A DNA stretch of 64,000 bases from assembly GCF_000298195.1 (NCBI RefSeq), contig NZ_BAHC01000125.1, forward strand, positions 62,001 to 126,000, in the 5' to 3' direction. Numbering within the stretch: the stretch's first letter is position 1; every line of letters begins with the position of its first letter. Below are positions 41,381 through 50,521 of the stretch, piece after piece. The position numbers and the translations under genes are program-made. The notes under the pieces are model-generated. The model did no database searches and was not told where the DNA came from. It was given only the letters and a program-made list of their open reading frames with translations. The DNA is from Gordonia rhizosphera NBRC 16068 (GTDB lineage Bacteria; Actinomycetota; Actinomycetes; Mycobacteriales; Mycobacteriaceae).

Positions 41381-43654
41381 ATGAGTACGTCGGTGCCTGC
41401 AGCTCAGCAGCCGAGCTTCGAACTGGAGATCGGCGGTATGACCTGCGCGTCCTGCGCCAACCGGATCGAGCGCAAACTCAACAAACTCGACGGTGTCGTC
41501 GCCACGGTGAACTACGCCACCGAGAAGGCCAAGGTCACCACACCTGCGGGCTATGACCCGGCGCGCCTGATCGACGAGATCGAGAAGACCGGTTACACCG
41601 CGGCGCTGCCCGCGGTCGCCGAGCCCAGCAGCGCCCGACCGACCGGCGACGCCGACGAATCCGATCCGGAACTGCAATCGCTGCGCATCCGGCTGATCGG
41701 TGCGGTCGTGTTGTCGGTGCCGGTCATCGCGATGGCGATGATCCCCGCCCTGCAGTTCGAATACTGGCAGTGGGCGTCGTTGACGCTGGCGTCGCCCGTC
41801 GTCGTCTGGGCGGCGTGGCCTTTCCACAAGGCAGCCTGGGCCAATCTGCGTCACGGCACCGCGACGATGGACACGCTGATCTCGATGGGCACGCTCAGCG
41901 CCTATCTGTGGTCCTTGTATGCCTTGTTCTTCGGCACGGCCGGCATGCCCGGGATGACACACACCTTCGAGCTGACCCTCGAGCAGTCCGACGGTGCATC
42001 CAACATCTACCTCGAGGTCGCTTCCGGGGTGACGACGTTCATCCTCGCGGGCCGCTACTTCGAGAAGCGGTCCAAGCGCCGGGCAGGTGCGGCGCTGCGG
42101 GCCCTGCTGGAACTCGGCGCCAAGGACGTGTCGGTGCTGCGTGACGGGGTCGAGTCCAAGATCGCCGTGGACGATCTGGCGGTCGGTGACGAGTTCGTGG
42201 TACGCCCCGGCGAGAAGATCGCCACCGACGGTGTCGTCGTGGCCGGCACGACGGCGGTCGATGCGTCCATGCTCACCGGCGAGTCCGTGCCCGTGGAAGT
42301 AGGTGTCGGCGATGCGGTGACCGGCGCCACGGTGAACGCCGGCGGACGGCTCGTGGTGCGGGCCGTCCGCGTCGGCGCCGACACCCAGCTGGCGCAGATG
42401 GCCAAGCTCGTCGAGGATGCGCAGAGCGGGAAGGCCCACGTTCAGCGTCTTGCCGACCGGATCTCCGGGGTGTTCGTACCGATCGTCATCGGGATCGCCG
42501 CGATCACCCTGGCCGCGTGGCTGATCGCCGGCTATTCGGCGTCGGCGGCGTTCACCGCCGCAGTCGCCGTGCTGGTGATCGCCTGCCCGTGCGCGCTGGG
42601 CCTGGCCACTCCGACCGCTCTGCTCGTCGGCACCGGGCGGGGCGCGCAGATGGGTGTGCTGATCAAAGGACCAGAGGTGCTGGAATCGACCCGCAAGGTC
42701 GACACCGTCGTGCTCGACAAGACCGGCACCGTCACCACCGGCAAGATGACCCTCGTCGACGTGATCACCGAATCCGGCACCGATCGCGCCGAGCTACTGC
42801 GGCTGGCCGGCGCGCTGGAGAACTCGTCGGAGCACCCGATCGCCCAGGCCATCGCCAAAGGTGCGGCCGCCGAGGTCGGTGCTTTGCCCACCCCTGAGGA
42901 CTTCGCGAACGTCGAAGGCCGGGGTGTGCAGGGCATCGTGGACGGCTCGGCAGTGCTCGTCGGCCGCGAATCGCTGCTGGCCGATTGGTCACAGCACCTG
43001 GGCGACGAGGTCGCGGCGGCCAAGGCTCACGCCGAGAGCGAGGGTAAGACCGTGGTCGCCGTCGGGTGGGACGGGCACGCCCGCGGGGTGCTCGTGGTCG
43101 CCGACACTGTCAAGCCGACCAGCGCGGCGGCCATCATGCAACTCAAGGGCCTGGGCCTGACTCCCGTCCTGCTCACCGGCGACAACGCCGCGGTGGCCGA
43201 GCAGATCGCCGCCGAGGTCGGTATCGACACCGTGTTCGCCGAGGTGTTGCCGGCCGACAAGGTCGATGTCATCGCCCGACTGCAGGCCGACGGGAAGACG
43301 GTGGCGATGGTCGGCGACGGCGTCAACGACGCTCCCGCCCTCGCCCGCGCGGACCTCGGGCTGGCGATGGGCACCGGCACCGACGTCGCGATCGAGGCCT
43401 CCGACATCACCTTGGTACGCGGTGACCTGCGCAGCGCGGTCGATGCGATCCGGTTGTCCCGCAAGACGCTCGGCACGATCAAGTCGAACCTGTTCTGGGC
43501 GTTCGCCTACAACGTGGCCGCCATCCCGATCGCCGCGCTGGGCATGCTCAACCCGATGCTCGCCGGTGCCGCGATGGCGTTCTCGAGCGTCTTCGTCGTC
43601 ACCAACAGCCTTCGCCTGCGGCGCTTCCGGAGTTCGATTCCCGCCGGCGGGTGA
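41381..43654 (+). CDS. copA: Copper-exporting P1B-type ATPase CopA
   Basis: A 757-residue Cu(I) exporter. Order of features: N-terminal metal domain [13 protein letters not shown] (~residues 18-30), membrane helices, actuator TGES (MLTGESVPV), the transmembrane metal site [14 protein letters not shown] (Cys 402 and 404), phosphorylation site DKTGTVTTG (Asp ~446), nucleotide-site SEHPIAQAI and hinge [15 protein letters not shown] (~644). The CPC site and the C-terminal YN and MxxSS-like segments ([33 protein letters not shown]) mark Cu(I) specificity. Induced by copper through CsoR. Confidence 0.95.
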   Translation: MSTSVPAAQQPSFELEIGGMTCASCANRIERKLNKLDGVVATVNYATEKAKVTTPAGYDPARLIDEIEKTGYTAALPAVAEPSSARPTGDADESDPELQSLRIRLIGAVVLSVPVIAMAMIPALQFEYWQWASLTLASPVVVWAAWPFHKAAWANLRHGTATMDTLISMGTLSAYLWSLYALFFGTAGMPGMTHTFELTLEQSDGASNIYLEVASGVTTFILAGRYFEKRSKRRAGAALRALLELGAKDVSVLRDGVESKIAVDDLAVGDEFVVRPGEKIATDGVVVAGTTAVDASMLTGESVPVEVGVGDAVTGATVNAGGRLVVRAVRVGADTQLAQMAKLVEDAQSGKAHVQRLADRISGVFVPIVIGIAAITLAAWLIAGYSASAAFTAAVAVLVIACPCALGLATPTALLVGTGRGAQMGVLIKGPEVLESTRKVDTVVLDKTGTVTTGKMTLVDVITESGTDRAELLRLAGALENSSEHPIAQAIAKGAAAEVGALPTPEDFANVEGRGVQGIVDGSAVLVGRESLLADWSQHLGDEVAAAKAHAESEGKTVVAVGWDGHARGVLVVADTVKPTSAAAIMQLKGLGLTPVLLTGDNAAVAEQIAAEVGIDTVFAEVLPADKVDVIARLQADGKTVAMVGDGVNDAPALARADLGLAMGTGTDVAIEASDITLVRGDLRSAVDAIRLSRKTLGTIKSNLFWAFAYNVAAIPIAALGMLNPMLAGAAMAFSSVFVVTNSLRLRRFRSSIPAGG

Positions 43655-43797
43655 CGCCGAGACCTGTAACTGTTTCTTCACCAACGGATTTCCGATGGAT
43701 TGATCGACGCGGCCTTGTCGCGTGCCACGCTGGTCGTTACGGTCGGCCTCAGGTGCGGTCCGACTCGACAGTTCGACCACCACGAGAGGAAGTCGAA

Positions 43798-44148
43798 GTG
43801 AGCGGATACGTTTCGGTCGCGGTGGTTCTCGTTGTGGGCGGAGTCGGTTGGAGTGTGCTCACTCTCGTGGCCCGTCGGATGCGGGTCGCGGCCCCGGCGC
43901 ATGAGGTGCTGCCGTTCGGGTCGGGCTGGGATCTGCAGGAACACGCGCTGTCGCGGTATCACACGCGGTGGTATCCGATGACGCTCGTCTTCCTGGCGTT
44001 CGACGTCGAGATGCTCTTCATGTATCCGTGGGCGACGGTCGCCGGGTCGATCGGTGCCAAGGCCATCACCGAGATGTTCGTGTTCCTGGGGATCTTGATG
44101 GTCGCCGTGCTGTGGGCGTGGCGGGAGGGGGTGTTCCGGTGGCAGTGA
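43798..44148 (+). CDS. nuoA: NADH-quinone oxidoreductase subunit A-like
   Basis: A 116-residue three-helix membrane subunit of complex I type. The conserved loop and acidic helix are visible: RYHTRWYPMTLVFLAFDVEM LFMYPW-type text, although the usual cysteine loop (SGC) is replaced by FGSGWDLQEHALSRY. GTG 43798 follows GAGAGGAAG. First gene of the membrane-arm operon; the stop overlaps the GTG of the next gene, so translation is coupled. It lies 143 bp downstream of copA on the same strand. Confidence 0.88.
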   Translation: MSGYVSVAVVLVVGGVGWSVLTLVARRMRVAAPAHEVLPFGSGWDLQEHALSRYHTRWYPMTLVFLAFDVEMLFMYPWATVAGSIGAKAITEMFVFLGILMVAVLWAWREGVFRWQ

Positions 44149-45413
44149 CCCGAGAGATGCTCACCGATGTGCGCACGCTCATCCTCGAGGCGCCCGGTGA
44201 TGCCTTGTTGCGGATCGCGACCGAGGCGAGTCTCGTCCGCGGCGGCGGTGAGCCGGCCTCCTCCCCGGCCGCGGCCAACGCACTCGTCCTGTGCGGTGAG
44301 ATACCCGATCGATTCGACGAACTCGTGGAACGACTGTGGCAGCAGATGCCGTATCCGAAGACGCGGGTGACCATTTCCGATCCACCGGAGATTGCCGACC
44401 GACTGTCGGAGGTCGCGAGAAGCATCCGTGACCTCCCGGCGCAACGGGCGGCCGCACTACGTGACGGACGAGCGTCGATGGCGGGCCAGAACGCGATGTC
44501 GGCCGGCGACATGGGCGGGCACGACGGTCACGACATGAGCGAGCACGAGATGGGTGGGCACGACGGTCACGACATGAGCGAGCACGAGATGGGTGGGCAC
44601 GACGGTCACGACATGAGCGAGCACGACATGAGCGACCACGACAGTCACGACATGAGCGAGCACGAGATGTCCGACCACGACATGTCACACCACGACCATA
44701 TGAGCATGTCGGGCCCGGGCGGGTATCCCCTCGCGATGGGTGACGACGATCGCGACGGCCTCGAGATGGACGTGCTCAACCGCACGCTGGGTCCCTTCCT
44801 GCCCGACTGGGATCCACGCCTGCTCGTCCATGTCGTCCTCGCCGGCGATCTGGTGCGATCGGCCGAGGCGGAGATCGTTTCGCCGATCGTTTCGCCGCGA
44901 GCCGGCGCACCCGGCCCCGACGACGAGGACTCCGCCGTGCTGCGACTCGACTCCGCCGCACGTCTGCTGCATGTGGCCGGGTGGGGACCGGTCGCCGATC
45001 GGATGACCCGCGCCCGGGACGCCGCGTTCGACGGACGCCGCGACGACGCGCTGCGCGATGCGCTACGCTGCCGCACGCGCATCGCCCGATCACCGTTGCT
45101 CCGCTGGGTTTTCCGCGGTCTCCGGATCCGCGACATCGCGCTGGGCGACCTGCTGCTGCGCGCCGTCGACGACGCCGTCCGTCTGCTGCGCGACGAACCG
45201 GCATCGACATCTCCGCCGACGTTGACCGCCGAGCAGATCGGCGACCTCGTCACCGGCCGTGACCTCGGGACCGCACGGCTGCTGCTCGCGGCCGTGCACC
45301 CGGCGATGCCCGATGTGGGTGCGGCGGGTTCCGGCCACCCGACGACGTCCGGACACGAAACGTCGGCGGGCCACCACGCGCACCCCGGGCACGAGGGGAT
45401 GCACCATGGCTGA
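44139..45413 (+). CDS. His-rich fused NuoB/NuoD-like subunit of truncated complex I
   Basis: A 424-residue protein of unknown function, between nuoA and nuoH where nuoB, C and D normally lie. Residues ~1-110 resemble a NuoB core (ANALVLCGEIPDRF, then QQMPYPKTRVTI, compare NuoB -G-V---M-----Y-QMP-PK-VI) but lack the four cluster-N2 cysteines. Residues ~125-190 are a Met/His/Asp-rich linker of 13-residue repeats (GGHDGHDMSEHEM). The C-terminal half contains DRDGLEMDVLNRTLGPFLPD and AARLLHVAGWGPVADRM, reminiscent of the NuoD/hydrogenase-large-subunit region, without catalytic motifs. Another His-rich tail (GHHAHPGHEGMHHG) ends it. Metal binding is likely; the assignments are by eye. Confidence 0.65.
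   Translation: MAVTREMLTDVRTLILEAPGDALLRIATEASLVRGGGEPASSPAAANALVLCGEIPDRFDELVERLWQQMPYPKTRVTISDPPEIADRLSEVARSIRDLPAQRAAALRDGRASMAGQNAMSAGDMGGHDGHDMSEHEMGGHDGHDMSEHEMGGHDGHDMSEHDMSDHDSHDMSEHEMSDHDMSHHDHMSMSGPGGYPLAMGDDDRDGLEMDVLNRTLGPFLPDWDPRLLVHVVLAGDLVRSAEAEIVSPIVSPRAGAPGPDDEDSAVLRLDSAARLLHVAGWGPVADRMTRARDAAFDGRRDDALRDALRCRTRIARSPLLRWVFRGLRIRDIALGDLLLRAVDDAVRLLRDEPASTSPPTLTAEQIGDLVTGRDLGTARLLLAAVHPAMPDVGAAGSGHPTTSGHETSAGHHAHPGHEGMHHG
44511..44666 (+). repeat. 39-bp coding tandem repeat (His/Met-rich)
   Basis: Four 39-base units at 44511, 44550, 44589 and 44628 encode M-GGHDGHDMSEHE-type 13-mers. The first three are nearly identical and the fourth has diverged (SDHDSHDMSEHE). A degenerate tail continues to about 44710. 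Near-identity at DNA level suggests recent expansion. Confidence 0.95.
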
Positions 45414-46338
45414 CGCCGCACCCCTGATGATCGCGGCCGCCATCCCGCTTGCGGTCCCGGCGCTCGGGCTCGCCGCCGCCGGCTTCGACGCGACCCTCAC
45501 CGCTCGTGCACGCGGCGCTCCCATCGTCGACGGGGCATTGCGGCCCGTACGCAACATCGGCCGGTTGTTGCGCCAGCAGCGCCGCACGATTCTCGGCGCC
45601 GACACCCTACTGTGGCGCATCGGCGGCCTCGGCCTCTGTGTCGCAGCGTTTCTCGCCGTGCTCGTGGTGCCGTTCGGCTCGACCGCCGCCGCCGACCTGC
45701 CGATCGGCGTGGTGTGGTTCAACATGACCGATGTCGCCCTGTGGGGGTTGTGGTGGATGCTCGGCTGGGGGCCCAACGGGGTCTTCGCGCTCGTCGGCGG
45801 CTACCGATTCCTCGCGCAGGCGCTCGCCTACGAGTTGCCACTGATGTTCGCGCTGACCACGCCGGCGGTCGCCGCCGGCAGCCTGCGTCTCGGCGATGTC
45901 GTCGACGCCCAGCACGACGTCTGGTTTGTCGCGACGATGCCCGCCGCGGCGCTCGTGTATCTGATCAGCGTGGCGGCCTTCTCGGTGTGGAGGCCGTTCG
46001 CCCCGGCAGCCGGACGCGACCTCGCCGGTGGCGTGCTCGGCGAACTCTCCGGCCTCGACCGGCTGCTGGTCCTCGCCGGCCGGTGGTGCCTGCTCGTCGC
46101 GGGTGCCGTCTTCGCGGTGCCCATGTTCCTCGGCGGCGGCGCAGGACCACTGCTGCCCGCTGCGGTGTGGGTGTTGCTCAAGGCGGTCCTGGTCGTGGCG
46201 GTCCTGATCGGCGTGGGACGCGCCGTACCGGCGATCCCGCCGCAACGTCTGGCCGAGGTCGGCTGGCTGATCCTCGTGCCGCTCACCCTGATTCAGCTCC
46301 TGATCACCTCGATACTCGCCGCCACCGGAAAGGGGTGA
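45406..46338 (+). CDS. nuoH: NuoH-like membrane subunit
   Basis: A 310-residue membrane protein of the NuoH family, shorter than usual. Eight helices are expected. The ARGAPIVDGALRPVRNIGRL segment corresponds to the RxGP---G--QP--D--K--- loop but has lost several of its residues. The quinone-chamber acidic loop (normally FDLPEAE-ELV-GY) reads WRPFAPAAGRDLAGGVLGEL, so the canonical glutamates are mostly absent. This fits a complex without a normal quinone site. The ATG overlaps the previous stop (ATGGCTGA). Lies between the His-rich subunit and nuoJ; no nuoI is present. Confidence 0.82.
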   Translation: MADAAPLMIAAAIPLAVPALGLAAAGFDATLTARARGAPIVDGALRPVRNIGRLLRQQRRTILGADTLLWRIGGLGLCVAAFLAVLVVPFGSTAAADLPIGVVWFNMTDVALWGLWWMLGWGPNGVFALVGGYRFLAQALAYELPLMFALTTPAVAAGSLRLGDVVDAQHDVWFVATMPAAALVYLISVAAFSVWRPFAPAAGRDLAGGVLGELSGLDRLLVLAGRWCLLVAGAVFAVPMFLGGGAGPLLPAAVWVLLKAVLVVAVLIGVGRAVPAIPPQRLAEVGWLILVPLTLIQLLITSILAATGKG

Positions 46339-46340
46339 CC

Positions 46341-46901
46341 GTGATCGAATCCGTGCTCTTCTGGATCAGTGCGCTGGTCGCGATCGTGTTCGGGGCACTG
46401 GTGTTCCGGGTCGACTCGATGGCGCGCGCCACCTACGCGTTGGCACTGTCGTTCATCGCGGTCGGCGTCGCGGTGCTGACCCTGCGTCAGGACTTCATCG
46501 GCGTCATCACCATCCTGATGATGATCATGGAGATGGCGATCATGGCCGTGTTCATGGTCTCCTACATGGGCATGAACCCGGCCCTGATGCCCATGGACAT
46601 GACCCACGCGAAGCGTCCGGCCGCCGTCGTTGCCGGCACCGTGTTCGTGCTTCTGGGCGCGGCAGTGCTGCTCATCCCGTGGCCGGTCGTCGATTCCCGG
46701 ACACCCGAGAACCTCACCGAACAACTCGGCGAGGCGCTGATGGGGTCGAAGATGCTCGTCATGCTGACGGTGAGCCCGATCCTGTTCGCGACCATCGTCG
46801 CCGCGGTGGTGATCGCGTTGCCGCGCGGCCGCTACGACCGATACGGCGAGAAGCTGCGCGACGCCCCCACCGACCCCGAGCCGGGAGGGGTGGGCCGATG
46901 A
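46341..46901 (+). CDS. nuoJ: NuoJ-like membrane subunit
   Basis: A 186-residue five-helix subunit. The third helix (LTLRQDFIGVITILMMIMEM) has the family's FIGVI/QILVY--G-V pattern but with Met and Glu in place of the pi-bulge Tyr/Gly segment. GTG 46341 follows GGGGTGACC, 2 bp after the nuoH stop. Many methionines line the helix-3 to helix-4 stretch (MMIMEMAIMAVFMVSYMGMN), unusual for NuoJ and possibly relevant to metal. Its stop overlaps the nuoK start. Confidence 0.82.
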   Translation: MIESVLFWISALVAIVFGALVFRVDSMARATYALALSFIAVGVAVLTLRQDFIGVITILMMIMEMAIMAVFMVSYMGMNPALMPMDMTHAKRPAAVVAGTVFVLLGAAVLLIPWPVVDSRTPENLTEQLGEALMGSKMLVMLTVSPILFATIVAAVVIALPRGRYDRYGEKLRDAPTDPEPGGVGR

Positions 46902-47203
46902 CGCTCCAGTTGACGTTGCTCGTCGCCGTCGCGCTGTTCTCGATCGGCCTCTACGGCGCGATCTCCCAACAGGTCGTGGTCATGGTGATGATGGGTATCG
47001 AACTCATGATCAACGGGGTGATCCTCGCCGCGGCCGCACTGTGGTGGTTCCTGTCCCCCACAGTGATCGACGGTCAGGTACTGCTGCTGGTGATCATCGC
47101 GGCGATGACCGTCGAGATGGCGATGGGCTTCGGCGTCGCCACCCTCATCCATCGCGCCCGGAAGTCCGACATGACCGACGACGCGACGGAGTTGCACGGA
47201 TGA
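46898..47203 (+). CDS. nuoK: NuoK-like membrane subunit
   Basis: A 101-residue three-helix subunit. Both membrane glutamates that matter in complex I NuoK are kept: GIELMINGVILAAAA (helix 2) and MTVEMAMGFGVATL (helix 3). This implies that the proton path is retained. It overlaps nuoJ (ATGA) and nuoL (GGATGA) by four bases each, so the three are translationally coupled. Confidence 0.88.
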   Translation: MTLQLTLLVAVALFSIGLYGAISQQVVVMVMMGIELMINGVILAAAALWWFLSPTVIDGQVLLLVIIAAMTVEMAMGFGVATLIHRARKSDMTDDATELHG

Positions 47204-49029
47204 CCGCCGCGCTGATCGTCGCAATCGGGTTGCCCGCCGTCGTGGGCGCCCTGCTGCTCGTCGCCCGCCCCCGCATCGAACCCGCCGCGGCCGCAATCGG
47301 TGTCGGCACCGGCGCGGTCACCGTGGTAGCCGCGATCGTCGCGGCCGTCGGACACGCCGAGCTGTCGGTGCCGTTCCTGCGTGCCGACGGGGCCGGCGAC
47401 GTGGTGCTGAGAGTGGACGACCTCGCGGCGCCGATGCTGCCCACCGTGGCAGCGATCGCGCTCGCCGCGCTCGTCTTCGCGACCGGTGACCGCACCCGTC
47501 CGGCAGCCCGCTTCCACGGTCTGATGTTGTTGTTCGTCACCGCGGTCGTCGTCACGGTCACCTCCACCGATCTCGCGGTGCTGCTGTTCGCCTGGGAGAT
47601 CATGGGTGTGACGTCGTATGCGCTCATCGGATTCCGCTGGCGGGACAGCTACCGCGTGGAGAGCGGACTCGTCGCGTTCGTCGTCACCCGCAGCGGCGAC
47701 CTCGGTCTCTACCTCGCCGCCGGGATTGCCGTCGCCGCCGGCGTCGGATGGGATTTCGCGGCGTTGCCCGATGCCGGCGGCCCGTGGCTGACGGTCATCG
47801 CCGCGGGTGTGCTCGCCGCAGGCCTGGGCAAAGCGGCGCAGCTGCCGTTCTCGTTCTGGATCTCGCGGGCCATGTCGGGTCCGAGCGCGGTCAGTGCGCT
47901 GCTGCACTCGGCGGCGATGGTCGCGATGGGCGGATATCTGCTGTTGCGGATGGAACCCGTACTGGCCGCCACGGATTGGGCACCATCGGTCACCGCCTGG
48001 GTGGGGGCGGTGACGGCGATCGTGCTCGGGGTGGTCGCGCTCGGGCAGACCGACGTCAAACAGCTGCTGGCCGCATCCACGTCGGCGCAGCTGGGGTTCG
48101 TCGTGCTCGCCGCCGGTGCCGGGTCGGCGACCGGCGGCACACTGCAGCTGATCGCACACGCCGCGACCAAGGCGCTGCTGTTCTTCGCCGCCGGGGCGTG
48201 GCTGAGCGCGGTCGGCACCAAGAAGCTCGACGAGCTGCGCGGTGTCGGACGGCGGTGGCCGGTGGTCGGATTCGCCGCCACCGCCGGCGCGCTCACCCTC
48301 GCCGGTATCCCGCCGCTGTCGCTGTGGGCAGCCAAGGACACCGTGCTGGCCGCCGCCCTCGAGCAGAGCCCAGTGCTCTACGTCGCCGGTCTCGTCGGCG
48401 CGGTACTCGCGGCCGCATACTCGGGCCGGTTGATCGCCGTGCTGTGGCAGCACGACCCGCCGGAGCCGGTGACCGATCCCGAGGAGGCACCGACGGGACG
48501 GATCGATGTGCGCGCGGTGGTGCCGATGGTGGTGCTCGCGGTGGCCGCGGTCTTCCTCGGCGTGCTCGCGCTACCCGGGGTCCGGTCCACGTTGGGGCTC
48601 TCCGGTGACGTGTCGCCCACCGGCGCGGAACTGGCCGTGTCGGGGGTGCTCGCGGTGCTCGTCGCGGTGGTCGCGATCCTGCGCCCGCCCGCCCCCTGGC
48701 CCGTCGCGCACCGATGGTTCGCGATGGAGCAGATCGCCCGCCGCGGCATCGCCGTCCCGACGATGGTCCTCGCGGCGAAGGTGGCGACCGTCGACGACCT
48801 GCTCGCCCGCGGCGTCGACGGTAGTGCGACCGCTCTGCGTCGTCTCACCGAGATCACCGCGCGTGCCGACGACATCGGAGTCGCCGGGTCGGTCCGCGGC
48901 ATCGCCGATGGCGCCGGCCGGCTCGGCGCCCTCGCCCGCCGCAGCCAGACCGGACGTCTGCACCAGTACTACCTGGCCGCCGTCGCGCTGCTTGCCCTGG
49001 CAGTCGCGCTGATCCTGATTCCGAGCTGA
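47200..49029 (+). CDS. nuoL: NuoL-like antiporter subunit
   Basis: A 609-residue antiporter-like subunit. Helix 5 glutamate is kept (FAWEIMGVTSYALIGF), helix 7 lysine and helix 8 His are kept (GLGKAAQLPFSFWISRAMSG, then VSALLHSAAMV), and helix 12 lysine is in ATKALLFFAAGAWL. After ~500 residues a C-terminal extension follows (VDDLLARGVDGSATALRRLT) and then one last helix, comparable with the lateral helix HL plus TM16, but short. The residues needed for proton transfer therefore look intact. Confidence 0.9.
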   Translation: MTAALIVAIGLPAVVGALLLVARPRIEPAAAAIGVGTGAVTVVAAIVAAVGHAELSVPFLRADGAGDVVLRVDDLAAPMLPTVAAIALAALVFATGDRTRPAARFHGLMLLFVTAVVVTVTSTDLAVLLFAWEIMGVTSYALIGFRWRDSYRVESGLVAFVVTRSGDLGLYLAAGIAVAAGVGWDFAALPDAGGPWLTVIAAGVLAAGLGKAAQLPFSFWISRAMSGPSAVSALLHSAAMVAMGGYLLLRMEPVLAATDWAPSVTAWVGAVTAIVLGVVALGQTDVKQLLAASTSAQLGFVVLAAGAGSATGGTLQLIAHAATKALLFFAAGAWLSAVGTKKLDELRGVGRRWPVVGFAATAGALTLAGIPPLSLWAAKDTVLAAALEQSPVLYVAGLVGAVLAAAYSGRLIAVLWQHDPPEPVTDPEEAPTGRIDVRAVVPMVVLAVAAVFLGVLALPGVRSTLGLSGDVSPTGAELAVSGVLAVLVAVVAILRPPAPWPVAHRWFAMEQIARRGIAVPTMVLAAKVATVDDLLARGVDGSATALRRLTEITARADDIGVAGSVRGIADGAGRLGALARRSQTGRLHQYYLAAVALLALAVALILIPS

Positions 49030-49032
49030 AAC

Positions 49033-50517
49033 ATGCTGAGCATCATCATCTTTCTGCCCCTGGCCATCGCCGCGCTACTCGCGGCGACACCCCGCATTCC
49101 CCCGCGTGCCGCGACCGTGATCTGGTTGGCCACCACCGTGGTCGAGCTCGCACTCACCGTCGTCGTGTGGCTCTCCGGACCGGTACCGGCCGGCGAACTC
49201 GGCTGGGAGGAACAACTCGACTGGATGCCCGGCGTCGGCGCGAGCTATCACCTCGGCGTCGACGGGTTCTCCATCCCGCTGCTGCTGCTCACCGCGGTCG
49301 TGTTCGTGGCCGTCGCGGCGTGGTCGCTGCCCGACCGCGACCGGCCCCGCGCGCAGGCGGCACTGTTCCTGTTTCTGCAGACCACCGTCGTCGGCACGTT
49401 CGCCGCCCAGGACCTCATCCTGTTCTTCGTCTTCTTCGACCTGTCGATCGTCGGCATGTACTTCGTGATCGCCGGTTGGGGCCACGGCGACCGACGACGC
49501 TCCGCGTTGCGGTTCTTCCTCTACACCTTCCTCGGGTCGCTGGCACTGCTGATCGGCTTCATCGGCCTGTATCTGGGCGCCGACCCGCACAGCTTCGACA
49601 TCGTCGCGTTGCTGCGCAGCGGAACCCACACCGCGGCACCGGGTGTCGCGCTCGCGGTGCTGGTGGCGATCGCGATCGGTCTGGCGGTGAAGACGCCGAC
49701 GGTGCCGTTCCACTCCTGGCTGCCGCCGGCGCACACCGATGCCCCGACGATCGGTTCGGTCGTCCTCGCGGCGCTGCTGCTGAAACTGGGCACCTACGGC
49801 TTCGTGCGGGTGGCGATGCCCCTGCTGCCCGGGGCGTGGCGCGATGCGGCGCCGGTCATCGTCATCGTCGGCATCGCGTCGGTGCTGATCGGTGCGCTGC
49901 TGGCGATGGCCCAGTCAAACGTCAAGCGTCTCATCGCGTTCACCTCGATCAACCACATGGGTTACATCGTGCTCGCGTTGGGTGCGGCCGGCCTGGCCGG
50001 CGCCGACGCCACCGCGCAGCGGCTGGCGATCACCGGGGCGACCGTGCAGATGGTGTCGCACGGCCTGATCACCGGTGCGCTGTTCTTCCTCGCCGGCATC
50101 CTGCGTGACCGCGCCGACAGCTACGAGCTCGACGATTTCGGCGGTCTGGCCGCGACGGCGCCACGGTTCGCCGCCCTTTTCGGGGTGGCCGCGTTCGCGT
50201 CGCTGGGTATCCCCGGGTTCAGCGGATTCATCGCCGAGTTCCAGATCTTCGCCGGATCGATCGGCGCAGCACCGATCACCGCAATCGCGCTGCTCGGCAT
50301 CCTGATCACCGCGGCTCTGCTCCTGCACGTCCTGCAACGCCTGCTCACCGGTCCCACCACCACGCGCGCACAGGGTTTCACCGATTTGAGCGGGCGGGAA
50401 ACCGCGGTCATCGGCGGGTTGCTGGGCCTGTCGCTGCTGATCGGTGTGATCCCGGGACCGTTGTTGTCCATGATCGAGCCGGCCGCCACGCATCTCGGCG
50501 CGATCCTGGGTGGGTGA
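49033..50517 (+). CDS. nuoM: NuoM-like antiporter subunit
   Basis: A 494-residue antiporter-like subunit with 14 helices. The helix-5 residue normally Glu (FFE--LIPM) is Asp here (FFDLSIVGMYFVIAGWG). The helix-7/8 lysine and histidine are present (VKTPTVPFHSWLPPAHTDAP) as is the helix 12 region (VSHGLITGALFFLAGIL). Asp for Glu keeps the charge but shortens the side chain. Begins 4 bp after the nuoL stop. Confidence 0.92.
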   Translation: MLSIIIFLPLAIAALLAATPRIPPRAATVIWLATTVVELALTVVVWLSGPVPAGELGWEEQLDWMPGVGASYHLGVDGFSIPLLLLTAVVFVAVAAWSLPDRDRPRAQAALFLFLQTTVVGTFAAQDLILFFVFFDLSIVGMYFVIAGWGHGDRRRSALRFFLYTFLGSLALLIGFIGLYLGADPHSFDIVALLRSGTHTAAPGVALAVLVAIAIGLAVKTPTVPFHSWLPPAHTDAPTIGSVVLAALLLKLGTYGFVRVAMPLLPGAWRDAAPVIVIVGIASVLIGALLAMAQSNVKRLIAFTSINHMGYIVLALGAAGLAGADATAQRLAITGATVQMVSHGLITGALFFLAGILRDRADSYELDDFGGLAATAPRFAALFGVAAFASLGIPGFSGFIAEFQIFAGSIGAAPITAIALLGILITAALLLHVLQRLLTGPTTTRAQGFTDLSGRETAVIGGLLGLSLLIGVIPGPLLSMIEPAATHLGAILGG

Positions 50518-50521
50518 GGGC

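Noticed and set aside
47074-48453. 459-codon minus-strand ORF inside nuoL
   Set aside because: Composition is Arg/His/Gly/Asp-rich shadow text; nuoL is intact on the plus strand.
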